Origin: an uncultured Faecalibacterium sp.
GTDB lineage: Bacteria; Bacillota; Clostridia; Oscillospirales; Ruminococcaceae
NCBI GenBank assembly: GCA_934513205.1
Contig: CAKSWU010000022.1
Coordinates: forward strand, 1-32,247
DNA length: 32,247 bases
Direction of reading: 5' to 3'
The position numbers were made by a program, and so were the translations under genes. Within the stretch, counting starts at the first letter, position 1. Each line of letters opens with the position of its first letter. The notes under the pieces were generated by a model that ran no database searches, was not told the DNA's origin, and saw only the letters and a list, made by a program, of their open reading frames with translations. This document shows positions 1 through 7,781 of this stretch, in pieces.

Positions 1-926
1 GCGTGGGAGTCCTGCAGCACCAGATCCACGCAAGTCTCCGCCATGGCTTCCACTGGCTGAACGATGGTGGAACAGTAGTAATCCTGATCCCCGAAGGCGC
101 GCAGACCGTCGTAGCCCATGACCTGTACATCCTCCGGCACCCGCAGCCCCATCCGGCGCAGGGTCTTGATAATGTCCACCGCCAGCTTGTCGGTGACGCA
201 GAAGATGCCGTCAAAGGCTAGCCTTCCGTCCTGCAGGTTCTCCTTTAAAAAATGCTCGAACTCGCTGAAGGGAGCGCCATCCATCAAAATTTTCTGGGTG
301 CAGGGGAGGTGCAGTGCCTCGCATTCGGCCACAAAGCCGTCCCGGCGTTTGTTGGTCTCGCTGGCAAGGGGAGAGCCGATGCGGAGAAAGGCAAGGCTCT
401 TGCAGCCGTTTTCCGCCAGCTTCTGGGCCGCCAGACGGCCGCCGTTGTAGTTGTCGGATGCCACACAGGGGGTGCTGCCGCTGAGGTAGCGGTCGATGGA
501 CACCGACCGCACCTCCGGCGAAATTTTCAGGTCGGGGTTGTAGGTCAGGGCAATGATGCCGTCCACCTTGTTCTGCTCCGCCATCTGCACCATTTCCTGC
601 TCTTTGGTGTAGTCGTAGTCGGTGTCGCACAGCAGCATCCGGTAGCCCTGCTTTACCAGTGCCCGGTTGATGTAGTGTGCCACCATGCTGAAAAAAGGGT
701 TCAGCAGATTGGGCAGAATGACCGCCACGGTGTAGGTGCGGTTGTTCTTCAGCCCCTTGGCGTAGGCGTTGATGTGATAGTCCAGCATCTTGATGGCCTG
801 CTCTACCTTTTTGCGGTATTCGTCACCCACCGGGATGCCATTGATGACCTTGGATACAGTGCCCAGAGAGACCCCTGCCTCTCTGGCCACGTCCTTCATA
901 GTAGGTGCGGCATTCTGTTTTGCCAT
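1..926 (-). CDS. LacI-family transcriptional repressor (3' end cut by window edge)
   Basis: The reading frame from the ATG at 926 runs open to the left edge, giving 308 residues of a family usually 330-345 long, so only the last 25-35 residues are missing. Residues 9-30 carry the LacI helix-turn-helix (TMKDVAREAGVSLGTVSKVING), followed by the hinge region and a periplasmic-binding-protein-like sensor domain (VAVILPNLLNPFFSMV near residue 67, then DGIIAL and VASDNYNGG). An AAAGGAG-type ribosome binding site precedes the ATG. It is divergent from the sugar ABC operon and matching GAAACGTTTC-type operators lie between them, so it very probably represses that operon and itself. The inducer is probably a sugar handled by the GH32 enzyme or the importer. 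The family is certain; the ligand is inference. Confidence 0.95.
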   Translation of the reverse strand, partial: MAKQNAAPTMKDVAREAGVSLGTVSKVINGIPVGDEYRKKVEQAIKMLDYHINAYAKGLKNNRTYTVAVILPNLLNPFFSMVAHYINRALVKQGYRMLLCDTDYDYTKEQEMVQMAEQNKVDGIIALTYNPDLKISPEVRSVSIDRYLSGSTPCVASDNYNGGRLAAQKLAENGCKSLAFLRIGSPLASETNKRRDGFVAECEALHLPCTQKILMDGAPFSEFEHFLKENLQDGRLAFDGIFCVTDKLAVDIIKTLRRMGLRVPEDVQVMGYDGLRAFGDQDYYCSTIVQPVEAMAETCVDLVLQDSH

Positions 927-946
927 GCGGTCCACTCCTTTTCTTG

Positions 947-958
947 TGAAACGTTTCT
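947..958. promoter_or_regulatory. LacI-type operator O1 (lacI leader)
   Basis: TGAAACGTTTCT has a perfect GAAACGTTTC palindrome with the central CG typical of LacI-family operators. It lies about 20 bp upstream of the lacI ATG and downstream of the lacI promoter, where a bound repressor would block lacI transcription. It matches O2 and O3 in the same intergene. Confidence 0.75.
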
Positions 959-1025
959 ATATCAAGCGGATATATCAAAGGGAATCTTGCTGCATTCCCT
1001 GTTGTTCTGAGGTCCCTGTGGTTTC

Positions 1026-1054
1026 AGTATAGCATGGTTCTGCCAGAATGTAAA
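1026..1054 (-). promoter_or_regulatory. Sigma-A promoter of lacI
   Basis: On the minus strand TTTACA (1054-1049) and TATACT (1031-1026) are separated by exactly 17 bp. Transcription would begin near 1019 and give a leader of about 90 nt that contains operator O1. Operator O2 lies about 20 bp upstream of the -35. Confidence 0.75.
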
Positions 1055-1074
1055 GGCTTTTTCGTGAAATTTCA

Positions 1075-1086
1075 TGAATCGTTTCA
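1075..1086. promoter_or_regulatory. LacI-type operator O2 (between the divergent promoters)
   Basis: TGAATCGTTTCA fits the shared consensus TGWAWCGTTTCA. It sits upstream of both promoters. Its spacing to O1 (about 128 bp centre to centre) and O3 (about 152 bp) would allow repressor-mediated looping; the looping is inference. An adjoining TGAAATTTCA palindrome at 1065-1074 overlaps nothing else recognised. Confidence 0.65.
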
Positions 1087-1183
1087 CGGCTGCGCAATGC
1101 TGTAATTTGCACAAAAACATCTATCGAAGAGTGTACAAAACGTTGAAAACAGGTATACAAGACGATTTTTACATAAAATCCTG

Positions 1184-1212
1184 TTGACATGAAAACTCTG
1201 GCGTGTTATCTT
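1184..1212 (+). promoter_or_regulatory. Sigma-A promoter of the sugar ABC/GH32 operon
   Basis: TTGACA (1184-1189), a 17-bp spacer and TATCTT (1207-1212) predict a start near 1219. Operator O3 begins 8 bp after that point, the classical position for repression by a LacI-family protein. Confidence 0.8.
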
Positions 1213-1226
1213 TGTGTCACAGGCCG

Positions 1227-1238
1227 TGTAACGTTTCA
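1227..1238. promoter_or_regulatory. LacI-type operator O3 (operon start)
   Basis: TGTAACGTTTCA, same consensus as O1 and O2, lies just downstream of the predicted transcription start of the ABC operon. Bound repressor here would block promoter clearance. Confidence 0.75.
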
Positions 1239-1326
1239 CGAGAAACAGCAAAACCGATTCCCCGAACGGCAGGGGACCCCGCCCACGGGCCTGTGGGCAG
1301 CGTAAAAACAAGAAGGAGGAGTTTTT

Positions 1327-2274
1327 ATGACGCAGACCTCGCCAGCTGCTGCACGTCAGCTGGACGCTATCCCGGTCCACCGCAAAAGCCTCAGCCAACG
1401 GCTGCGGGAAAACTGGCAGCTCTATGTGATGCTGCTGATCCCGGTGGTGCTGACCATCGTTTATAAGTACTGGCCCATGTACGGCATCCAGATCGCCTTC
1501 CGCGATTTCAAGGCAAGCCGGGGCATCACCGGCAGCGAGTGGGTCGGTCTGTACTGGTTTGAGCGGTTCTTCACCGCACCCAACTGTGTGCGCATGATCA
1601 AGAACACCGTGCTGCTGAGCCTGTACAGCCTGCTGTGGAGTTTCCCCATCCCCATCATCCTGTCCCTGTGCATCAACCAGCTGCGCTTTGCAAAGTTCAA
1701 GCGGGTGGTGCAGACGGTGCTGTATGCACCCCACTTCATCTCCACCATGGTCATCTGTGGTATGATCAAGATCTTCCTCAGTCCGTCCGGCGGTCTGCTG
1801 AACCTGATCCTGGGCACCAGCGTGGATTTCCTCTCGGAGAGCACCGCATTCCGTACCATTTATGTGGCCTCCGGTATCTGGCAGGAAGCTGGCTGGGGTA
1901 CCATCATTTATATGGCTTGTCTGGCTGCTGTGGATACCAGCCTGTACGAAGCCGCTAAGATCGATGGCGCGTCCATGTTCCAGCGCATCCTGCACATTGA
2001 CATCCCGGAACTGGTGCCCATGATCGTTTTGCAGCTCATTATGAGCGTAGGCAACCTGATGAACGTAGGCTTTGAAAAGGTGCTGCTGCTGCAGACCGAG
2101 CTGAACAAGGCCACCAGCGACATCATTGCCGTGTACGTCTACGAACAGGGCATTATCAACGCCAAGTACAGTTATTCCACCGCTGTGGGTCTGTTCAATA
2201 CGGTGGTCAACATCATCCTGCTCATCATCGTCAACCGCATCGCCAAAAAAGCGGCGGACGTCAGCTTTGTGTAA
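1327..2274 (+). CDS. Carbohydrate ABC transporter permease, LplB/YteP type
   Basis: This 315-residue inner membrane permease is one of the two channel subunits of a carbohydrate uptake ABC importer. Transmembrane segments begin at about residue 37 (LYVMLLIPVVLTIVYKYWPM), and the YGIQIAFRDFK stretch after the first helix is typical of the LplB branch (COG4209). The EAA loop that docks the ATPase is visible as YEAAKIDGASMFQRILHIDIP. The start is set by GAAGGAGGAG 5-6 bases before the ATG. It is first in the operon, 15 bp before the second permease, under the operator-controlled promoter at 1184. The exact sugar cannot be read from the permease; the GH32 gene downstream suggests sucrose or fructo-oligosaccharides. 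Confidence 0.93.
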   Translation: MTQTSPAAARQLDAIPVHRKSLSQRLRENWQLYVMLLIPVVLTIVYKYWPMYGIQIAFRDFKASRGITGSEWVGLYWFERFFTAPNCVRMIKNTVLLSLYSLLWSFPIPIILSLCINQLRFAKFKRVVQTVLYAPHFISTMVICGMIKIFLSPSGGLLNLILGTSVDFLSESTAFRTIYVASGIWQEAGWGTIIYMACLAAVDTSLYEAAKIDGASMFQRILHIDIPELVPMIVLQLIMSVGNLMNVGFEKVLLLQTELNKATSDIIAVYVYEQGIINAKYSYSTAVGLFNTVVNIILLIIVNRIAKKAADVSFV

Positions 2275-2289
2275 AGGGGGCGAACCGTT

Positions 2290-3204
2290 ATGGCAAAAAA
2301 CATTGCAGCATCCCGTCAAAAGAAGCCCGGCGGTCTGTCCGATAAGGTCAGCGACATCGTTCTGGTGGTCATCTGCGCCGCCGTCATGCTCATCGTGGCT
2401 TACCCGCTGTACTACGTTCTGGTGGCATCCTTCTCGGATCCCTACGATGTGTACGCCGGCAAGACCTTCCTGCTGCCCAGCCAGTTCACCCTGAAGGGCT
2501 ATCAGGCGGTGTTTGCAGACAGTGCGCTGTTCTCCGGTTTTATGAACAGCATCAAGTACACCGTCATCGGCACCATTTACTCGGTGGTCATGATCTATCT
2601 GGTGGCCTACCCCCTGAGCGTGAAAGACCTGCCCGGACGCAAGTACATCAGCCTGTTCTTCGTCATTACCATGTACTTCGGCGGCGGTCTGGTGCCTACT
2701 TACCTCATCGTCAAGCAGACCGGTCTGCTGGGCAGTATGTGGGCCCTGTTCCTGCCCGGTGTGGTGGCTGTGGGCAACGTGATCATCGTCCGCAACTTCT
2801 TTGAGAACAATATTCCCCGGGAGCTGCTGGAGGCCGCCGAGATCGACGGTGCCTCCAAGTGGACCGTCTTTGTAAAGATGGTCATCCCCCTGAGCCGTTC
2901 CATTATGGCCGTTATGGTGGTGTACAGCATGGTGGCCTACTGGAACGACTGGTTCACCGCTCTGATCTACCTGAGAGCCGATCAGGCTCCGCTGCCGCTG
3001 GTGCTGCGCAATATCCTGATCAAGAGCTCCACCAGTGCCAGCCAGTCCTCTATGGTAGCCGGCGGCTTTGCGGAGTTGAATAAGCTGACCGAAATGATCA
3101 AGTTTGCTTCCATCATCGTGGCCGCCGCCCCCATGCTGATCGTTTACCCCTTTGTACAGAAGTATTTTGAAAAAGGCTTCATGGCCGGTGCGGTCAAAGG
3201 CTAA
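2290..3204 (+). CDS. Carbohydrate ABC transporter permease, LplC/YtcP type
   Basis: This is the second permease of the importer, 304 residues, of the AraH/MalG-like LplC branch (COG0395). The first membrane helix follows SDIVLVVICAAVMLIVAYPL, and the ATPase-docking EAA loop reads LLEAAEIDGASKWTVFVKMV. It would form a heterodimer with the preceding permease. Ribosome binding comes from AAAGGGGG 10 bases before the ATG. Downstream comes a 182-bp structured intergene before the binding protein, unusually long for this tight operon. No ATPase gene occurs in the operon, so a shared MsmX-like ATPase from another locus is the likely energiser (known for this transporter class; inference here). Confidence 0.93.
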   Translation: MAKNIAASRQKKPGGLSDKVSDIVLVVICAAVMLIVAYPLYYVLVASFSDPYDVYAGKTFLLPSQFTLKGYQAVFADSALFSGFMNSIKYTVIGTIYSVVMIYLVAYPLSVKDLPGRKYISLFFVITMYFGGGLVPTYLIVKQTGLLGSMWALFLPGVVAVGNVIIVRNFFENNIPRELLEAAEIDGASKWTVFVKMVIPLSRSIMAVMVVYSMVAYWNDWFTALIYLRADQAPLPLVLRNILIKSSTSASQSSMVAGGFAELNKLTEMIKFASIIVAAAPMLIVYPFVQKYFEKGFMAGAVKG

Positions 3205-3330
3205 AATTGCGACCGCCGCCTGCGGCGGAAACAGGGAGCAATTTTTGGCGCAGCGGTCTGCAAGACGCGAGTGCCGCCCAAGGCACGAAGCGGATGCAGG
3301 GCACCGCAAGAGGTTTTAAGCGACCGCTGC
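3203..3330 (+). other. Two-part structured element inside the sugar operon (candidate repeat or mRNA element)
   Basis: Two nested stem systems fill the permease/binding-protein intergene. First, AAAATTGC (3203-3210) pairs with GCAATTTT (3238-3245) around an inner hairpin CCGCCG-CCTG-CGGCGG (3213-3228), and is followed by T residues like a terminator. Second, GCAGCGGTC (3250-3258) pairs perfectly with GACCGCTGC (3322-3330). Inside it CTGCA/TGCAG and GTGCC-GCCCAA-GGCAC (3271-3286) form, with symmetric GA/GA steps beside the last hairpin. The element could attenuate, stabilise or process the mRNA so that binding protein and permeases are made in different amounts, or it could be an interspersed genomic repeat. 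The pairing is seen; the role is inference. Confidence 0.55.
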
Positions 3331-3386
3331 CCATCCCAGAAAACGAAAAGAACCTGACACAACATTATAGATAAGGAGAAACAACC

Positions 3387-5045
3387 ATGAAAAAGATGAT
3401 CTCTCGCCGCAATTTCCTGAAGGTTTGTGCCGTTGCCGGTTCTGCCGTGGCGCTGTCTGCCTGCGGCGGCAGCAAAAAGCCTGCTGCACCGGACCCCTCC
3501 AACACCGACCAGACCAGCTTTGATATCGTGGGCGGTCAGTCTGCCCTGAGCCCCGGCTACAACGACAACGAGGTGCTGAAGAAGCTGGCAGATAACGTGG
3601 GCGTTAAACTCAACTACGAGACCATGAGCGACTCCCTCAGCGAGCAGGTGAACATCCGCATTGCAGGCGACCAGCTGCCGGACGCCTTTATGGGTGTGGG
3701 CTTCTCCAACTACGATATCGCCAACTACGGTGCAGACGGCACGTTCCTGGACCTGACCCCCTATATCAACGCCGAGATCATGCCCAACCTGACCAAGATC
3801 CTGGACGAGCACCCCAACATCCGTGCAGCTATCACCATGAGCGACGGCTGCATCTACGGTCTGCCCGCTGCCGAGCAGATGGGCACTGCCGGTATCGGTG
3901 ACGACGAGGATTACAGCATCTTCACCATTCCGCAGTTCTCCATGATCAACAAGCGCTGGCTGGACGAGCTGGGGCTGGCAGTGCCCACCACGCTGGACGA
4001 GCTGCACACCGCCCTGAAGGCCTTCAAGGACAACGATATGTCTGCCAAGGTCTACGGTAATGCACCCGGCAGCACCATCCCCATGTCCACCGGCTTTGAC
4101 GAGTGGTGCTGGGGTCAGAACATCTTCTACGCAGGCTTCGGCTTCACCAACTGGCCTAACGATGTGTGCAACGATCTGGTTCTGCAGAAGGACGGCAAGT
4201 GCCGCTTTGTCTGCGCCGAGGACAACTACCGCAAGGCGGTCACCTACTTCCACGACTGGTACGCCGAGGGTCTGATGGACGTGGAGATGTTCAGTCAGGA
4301 TGCCAACCAGCTGCTGGCTAAGGGCGCACAGGGCTATCTGGGCGTTTCCACCTGGTGGTACATCGAGGAACTGATGGGCGATTACGCCAAGGACTATGTG
4401 TTCCTGCCCGTGCTGGACGGCCCGGACGGCACCCACAACGTCACCGTACGTACCGGCGGCGGTACCAACAGTGGCAACCTGAATGTGACCAACAAGTGCC
4501 AGAGCCCTGCCAACCTGCTGAAGTTCTTTGACCAGTGGTATGACGGCGAGACCGTGATGCAGCTGCAGTACGGCCCCATTGGCGTGTTCTTCACCGAGCA
4601 GGATGCCAACGGCAAGTGGAAGTCCATCACCGAGGAAGAAGCCAAGGCAAAGTACAACAAGGGTGCCGGTGAGTTGAAATCCACCTACGAGGTCTGGGGT
4701 CCCAAGCTGATCCTCAGCGAGTACTACGATGAGTATTTCTACATGGAGGACCGCGCCATCGAGCGTCTTACCGACCTTGAGGACTTCTGGATGCCCTTTG
4801 TGGACGACACCACCACCTACCCCATCGACTGCGTGTTCACCAGCGAGGAGCTGGACACCATTGACCGCTACCGTGCAGATTTTGAGAATGCAGTCTCTGA
4901 GCAGGAAGGTCTGTGGCTGAAGGACGGTGGCCCCTCCGACAGCGAGTGGGCAGCCTATCTGGACACCCTGACCAATAGCTGCGGCATGGATAAGCTGCTG
5001 GCAGCTTACCAGGGCGCATACGACCGCTACAAGGCTAACGCCTGA
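3387..5045 (+). CDS. Sugar ABC transporter substrate-binding lipoprotein
   Basis: This is a 552-residue extracellular solute-binding protein, larger than the usual 420-450 but normal for the binding proteins paired with LplB/LplC permeases. The N-terminus has a twin-arginine-like start (SRRNFLK, residues 6-12), a hydrophobic stretch and a lipobox ending in Cys26 (VALSAC), so it should be exported and lipid-anchored outside the membrane. Aromatic-rich segments around FGFTNWPND and STWWYIEELMG are typical of sugar-binding lobes. The start is fixed by AAGGAGA 9-10 bases upstream. It lies between the permeases and the GH32 gene and supplies the importer's specificity, inferred to be a sucrose- or fructan-type sugar. 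Confidence 0.92.
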   Translation: MKKMISRRNFLKVCAVAGSAVALSACGGSKKPAAPDPSNTDQTSFDIVGGQSALSPGYNDNEVLKKLADNVGVKLNYETMSDSLSEQVNIRIAGDQLPDAFMGVGFSNYDIANYGADGTFLDLTPYINAEIMPNLTKILDEHPNIRAAITMSDGCIYGLPAAEQMGTAGIGDDEDYSIFTIPQFSMINKRWLDELGLAVPTTLDELHTALKAFKDNDMSAKVYGNAPGSTIPMSTGFDEWCWGQNIFYAGFGFTNWPNDVCNDLVLQKDGKCRFVCAEDNYRKAVTYFHDWYAEGLMDVEMFSQDANQLLAKGAQGYLGVSTWWYIEELMGDYAKDYVFLPVLDGPDGTHNVTVRTGGGTNSGNLNVTNKCQSPANLLKFFDQWYDGETVMQLQYGPIGVFFTEQDANGKWKSITEEEAKAKYNKGAGELKSTYEVWGPKLILSEYYDEYFYMEDRAIERLTDLEDFWMPFVDDTTTYPIDCVFTSEELDTIDRYRADFENAVSEQEGLWLKDGGPSDSEWAAYLDTLTNSCGMDKLLAAYQGAYDRYKANA

Positions 5046-5071
5046 TTCTAAGACGCAAGGAGGCATCCGCG

Positions 5072-6547
5072 ATGCCAAGTGAAATTTTGAACAAAGCCCG
5101 TGCCTACGAGGCCGAGCACGGCGCTGCCATTTCCCCGGCGGAACGCCCTGCTTACCACCTGACCCCCTATGTGGGCTGGATGAACGACCCCAACGGCTTC
5201 TCCTACTATAAGGGGCAGTATCATCAGTTCTATCAGTATAACCCTTACGATGTGCGGTGGGCACCCATGCACTGGGGTCACGCCGTCAGCACCGACCTGC
5301 TGCACTGGGAGTATCTGCCCTGTGCGCTCGCCCCGGATTCCCCGGCGGATAACGGCCCCGGCTGCTTCTCCGGCTCTGCCACCGAGATGGATGACGGCAA
5401 GCAGCTGCTGATGTACACCAGCGTGGTGGCAGAAAAGCAGCCCAATGGGGAGATGCGGGACATCCAGACCCAGAGCATTGCCATCGGTGACGGTCTCGAC
5501 TACGAAAAGCCTGCCTGCAACCCGGTGCTGACCCAGAAAGACCTGCCGGAAGGCTTCAGCAAGTTCGACTTCCGGGACCCCAAGATCTGGCGTGAGGCCG
5601 ACGGCACCTACTCCGCCGTCACCGTCTGCCTGACCGAGGACGGCAGCGGCGCAGCGGCACTGTTCCAGAGCAAGGACGGCTTCGACTGGCACTTTGTCAC
5701 GGTGCTGGAACGCTGCAACAATCAGTACGGCAAAATGTGGGAGTGCCCGGACTTCTTCCCGCTGGATGGCAAGCAGGTCTTGATGCTCGGCCCCATGGAG
5801 ATGCTGCCCAAGGGCGAGTTCCACAACGGTCACAACGTGATTGCCTTCATCGGCAGCTACGACGAAGCCACCCACACCTTCACCAAGGAAAACGTGCAGC
5901 TGATGGACGGCGGCATCGACTTCTACGCCACCCAGACCACCCTTGCCCCGGATGGCCGCCGGATTATGACCGCATGGCTGCAGACCTGGTCGGACACCGA
6001 GGATAAGCCCCAGGGCTGCAAGTGGTTCGGGCAGACCATCTGCCCGCGCGAGCTGCACATCAAGGATGGGCGCATTGTTCAGGCCCCGGTGCGAGAGCTG
6101 GACGCCGTCCACGGCAAGCGCACCCTGCACGAAAATGTGACGGTGCAAGGCGAAACTTCTCTGGAGGGCATCAAGGGCCGTGTGGCGGACCTGACCGTCA
6201 CGGTACAGCCCGGCGAATACCGCTCCTTCACCCTGAAGCTGGCTGCTGATGCGGACCATCACACCAGCCTGACCTACGATCCCCACACCTCCGAGCTGAC
6301 GCTGGATCGCAGCTATGCCGGTTCCCGTGCCGACATCGTTCACCGCCGCAGCTGCAAGGTGCGCAGCCGCAGCGGTGCGCTCAAGCTCCGCATCCTGCTG
6401 GACAAAAACAGCATCGAAGTTTTCGCCAACGATGGCGAGCAGACCATGACCGCATGGATCTACACCCCCCAGTCTGCCGACGGCATCACCTTTGCTGCCG
6501 ATGGCAAAGCAACCATCACGGCAGAACAGTTTGAACTGAATCTGTAA
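5072..6547 (+). CDS. GH32 beta-fructofuranosidase / sucrose-6-phosphate hydrolase-like enzyme
   Basis: This glycoside hydrolase family 32 enzyme of 491 residues has the normal family length. All three catalytic signatures are present: WMNDPNG at 36-42 (nucleophile Asp39), RDP at 168-170 (transition-state Asp169) and EC at 224-225 (acid/base Glu224). The C-terminal third is the expected beta-sandwich (IEVFANDGEQTMTAWI). There is no signal peptide, so it acts in the cytoplasm on an imported sugar, releasing fructose from sucrose, sucrose phosphate or short fructans. It is last in the LacI-controlled operon, 26 bp after the binding protein, with AAGGAGG before the ATG. Because uptake is by ABC importer rather than PTS, an unphosphorylated substrate is more likely than sucrose-6-phosphate; that choice is inference. 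Confidence 0.93.
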   Translation: MPSEILNKARAYEAEHGAAISPAERPAYHLTPYVGWMNDPNGFSYYKGQYHQFYQYNPYDVRWAPMHWGHAVSTDLLHWEYLPCALAPDSPADNGPGCFSGSATEMDDGKQLLMYTSVVAEKQPNGEMRDIQTQSIAIGDGLDYEKPACNPVLTQKDLPEGFSKFDFRDPKIWREADGTYSAVTVCLTEDGSGAAALFQSKDGFDWHFVTVLERCNNQYGKMWECPDFFPLDGKQVLMLGPMEMLPKGEFHNGHNVIAFIGSYDEATHTFTKENVQLMDGGIDFYATQTTLAPDGRRIMTAWLQTWSDTEDKPQGCKWFGQTICPRELHIKDGRIVQAPVRELDAVHGKRTLHENVTVQGETSLEGIKGRVADLTVTVQPGEYRSFTLKLAADADHHTSLTYDPHTSELTLDRSYAGSRADIVHRRSCKVRSRSGALKLRILLDKNSIEVFANDGEQTMTAWIYTPQSADGITFAADGKATITAEQFELNL

Positions 6548-6580
6548 CCGGATATTCCCTTCATTTCTCCTTCATTGAAT

Positions 6581-6628
6581 ACAGCCCCGCTTTGGCTTCC
6601 CCCTCGCCAAAGCGGGGCTGTGTTTGTT
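6581..6628 (+). terminator. Intrinsic terminator of the sugar operon
   Basis: A perfect 16-bp stem (ACAGCCCCGCTTTGGC, 6581-6596, with its complement at 6606-6621), a 9-nt loop and GTTTGTT follow the GH32 stop codon by 33 bp. The small minus-strand gene converges on it. Confidence 0.9.
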
Positions 6629-6631
6629 ATG

Positions 6632-6883
6632 TCATGGATCTTCCAGCCTGCCGTGGTCGCAGCCAAGCGAGAGATCATGCTCAATCTCCCCACCCAGCAC
6701 AAGCTGGGCATACTCCAAGGGCATGTTGTAGAGCAGCCAGTCCAGTTCTGCCCGCTGTGCCGAGGTGTTGCCGTACTCGTCCTCCACGGCGATGCAGTCG
6801 ATGAAAAGGATCGTGCCACCCTCGAGCCGGGCTTCCACCCGGTTGGTGTTCATGTTGTAGCGGCAGGAAAGCAGTTTGTTCAT
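6632..6883 (-). CDS. Small conserved protein of unknown function (DUF6061-like)
   Basis: This 83-residue reading frame begins MNKLLSCRYNMNTNRVEARL and ends GCDHGRLEDP. The middle, with FIDCIAVEDEYGNT and AELDWLLYN followed by YAQLVL, resembles small proteins common in Faecalibacterium-type genomes that I associate with DUF6061; the family name is from memory. There are no membrane segments or signal peptide and no known role. The ATG at 6883 has no clear ribosome binding site and lies only 13 bp after the terminator hairpin of the upstream ECF gene; Met11 is an alternative start. It would be transcribed by read-through of that terminator or from a promoter I could not find. Confidence 0.6.
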   Translation of the reverse strand: MNKLLSCRYNMNTNRVEARLEGGTILFIDCIAVEDEYGNTSAQRAELDWLLYNMPLEYAQLVLGGEIEHDLSLGCDHGRLEDP

Positions 6884-6895
6884 GCCGAAAATGAG

Positions 6896-6940
6896 AAAAA
6901 GTCCCATGCCGCACCGGAAAGGTGGGGCATGGGACTTTTT
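6896..6940. terminator. Bidirectional-looking terminator after the ECF S-component gene
   Basis: AAAAAGTCCCATGCC (6896-6910) pairs with GGCATGGGACTTTTT (6926-6940), with a further CACC/GGTG pairing at the tip. Both flanks are T/A tracts, so it can end transcription on either strand. On the minus strand it lies between the ECF gene and the 83-residue gene. Confidence 0.85.
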
Positions 6941-6966
6941 GCTTCGGGCGCTTCGGCCCGGGGCGT

Positions 6967-7620
6967 TTATTTCGTTTCGGCTTTGGTCAAAAGGCCGGCG
7001 CGCTCCAGAGCCGGGCGCAGGGCGAGATACAGCACCACCGCGCACAGGGTGGACGCCACGCTGTTGACGAAGGTGACGCCGCCTGCGATCTTGGCAAGGG
7101 CCTGTGCCACGGTATATTCCTGACCAAAAATGTACACATTGCGGAAGTAGCCCAGAATGGGGTCCGTGACCACGTTCAGCAGCAGACCGGAGGCGGCAGA
7201 GACGACCACCTTGACCAGATAGCCGACGCTGTGCCGGTCCAGTGCCCGCAGCCGGAAGGCTTTGTGCGCCACCGCGCCGCAGGTGATGCCGATGAGGAAC
7301 TTCAGCACGAAGGTGGTGACGGCGTAGCCCGGGTCGCCGGCCAGAATGTCTGCCAGCGCCAGACCGATGGCACCCGCCAGACCGCCGGACACACCGTCCA
7401 GCAGCAGGGCGGTCAGGGCGGTGAAGGTGTTGCCCAGATGGAACGAGGAGCCGCCGTAGAAGGGGATGCGGAAGAACAGATACGCCACAAGGCTCAGCGC
7501 CGCCATGACGCCGGTGAGTGCCAGCTCCTTTGTGGTGAAGGTGCGCTTGTACAGCACACTGGCAAAGAGGATGACAACGACGATGACTGCCAACAGCAGC
7601 CACATTGCAGTGGTAGACAT
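6967..7620 (-). CDS. ECF transporter S component (substrate-specific membrane subunit)
   Basis: This 217-residue, very hydrophobic protein matches the substrate-binding S subunits of energy-coupling factor vitamin importers. After an N-terminal helix it has the characteristic segment KELALTGVMAALSLVAYLFF, then FHLGNTFTALTALLLDG and GLAGAIGLALADILAGDPGY, with five or six membrane spans. S subunits work with a shared EcfT/EcfAA' module, which is not encoded here. The gene is divergent from a MocR-type regulator. In comparative genomics of MocR/PdxR regulons such pairs are often vitamin B6 or related cofactor transporters, so a B6-type substrate is a reasonable guess, not shown by the sequence. 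An AAAGTATCTC stretch upstream gives only a modest ribosome binding site (GGAGGGAAAG further out). Confidence 0.85.
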   Translation of the reverse strand: MSTTAMWLLLAVIVVVILFASVLYKRTFTTKELALTGVMAALSLVAYLFFRIPFYGGSSFHLGNTFTALTALLLDGVSGGLAGAIGLALADILAGDPGYAVTTFVLKFLIGITCGAVAHKAFRLRALDRHSVGYLVKVVVSAASGLLLNVVTDPILGYFRNVYIFGQEYTVAQALAKIAGGVTFVNSVASTLCAVVLYLALRPALERAGLLTKAETK

Positions 7621-7684
7621 GAGATACTTTCCCTCCGTTTTTCCAGAATGCCCCGGCTGCCGCTCAAAAAACCCATCAAACTGC

Positions 7685-7713
7685 TTGACATTGGGGTGCG
7701 CAGCGGGTATGCT
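7685..7713 (+). promoter_or_regulatory. Promoter of the MocR regulator
   Basis: TTGACA (7685-7690), 17 bp, TATGCT (7708-7713). The predicted start near 7720 gives a leader of about 90 nt carrying both halves of the inverted site at 7724-7781. Confidence 0.65.
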
Positions 7714-7716
7714 CCT

Positions 7717-7745
7717 ATTATACGCCGAACTGACACCATGAAAAT
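7717..7745 (-). promoter_or_regulatory. Promoter of the ECF S-component gene
   Basis: A perfect TATAAT on the minus strand (7722-7717) has only a weak -35 (ATTTTC at 7745-7740) with a 17-bp spacer. The left half-site GCCGAACTGAC occupies the spacer. A poor -35 with a regulator site in the spacer suits a regulated promoter; activation by the MocR protein is inference. Confidence 0.6.
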
Positions 7746-7781
7746 ACCCAGAACAAAGTTTTTTTATGGGGTCAGTTTGGC
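7724..7781. promoter_or_regulatory. Inverted pair of putative MocR binding sites
   Basis: GCCGAACTGAC (7724-7734) and GTCAGTTTGGC (7771-7781) are inverted copies differing at one base, with centres 47 bp apart. They flank the divergent start region, one in the ECF promoter spacer and the other just before the mocR ribosome binding site. The placement suggests autoregulation and control of the transporter. Confidence 0.6.

Noticed and set aside
1084..3309. 741-residue minus-strand frame opposite the permeases
   Set aside because: It is rich in His, Gln, Asp and Gly in the way GC-rich antisense shadows are, matches no family, and both permeases on the other strand are clear.
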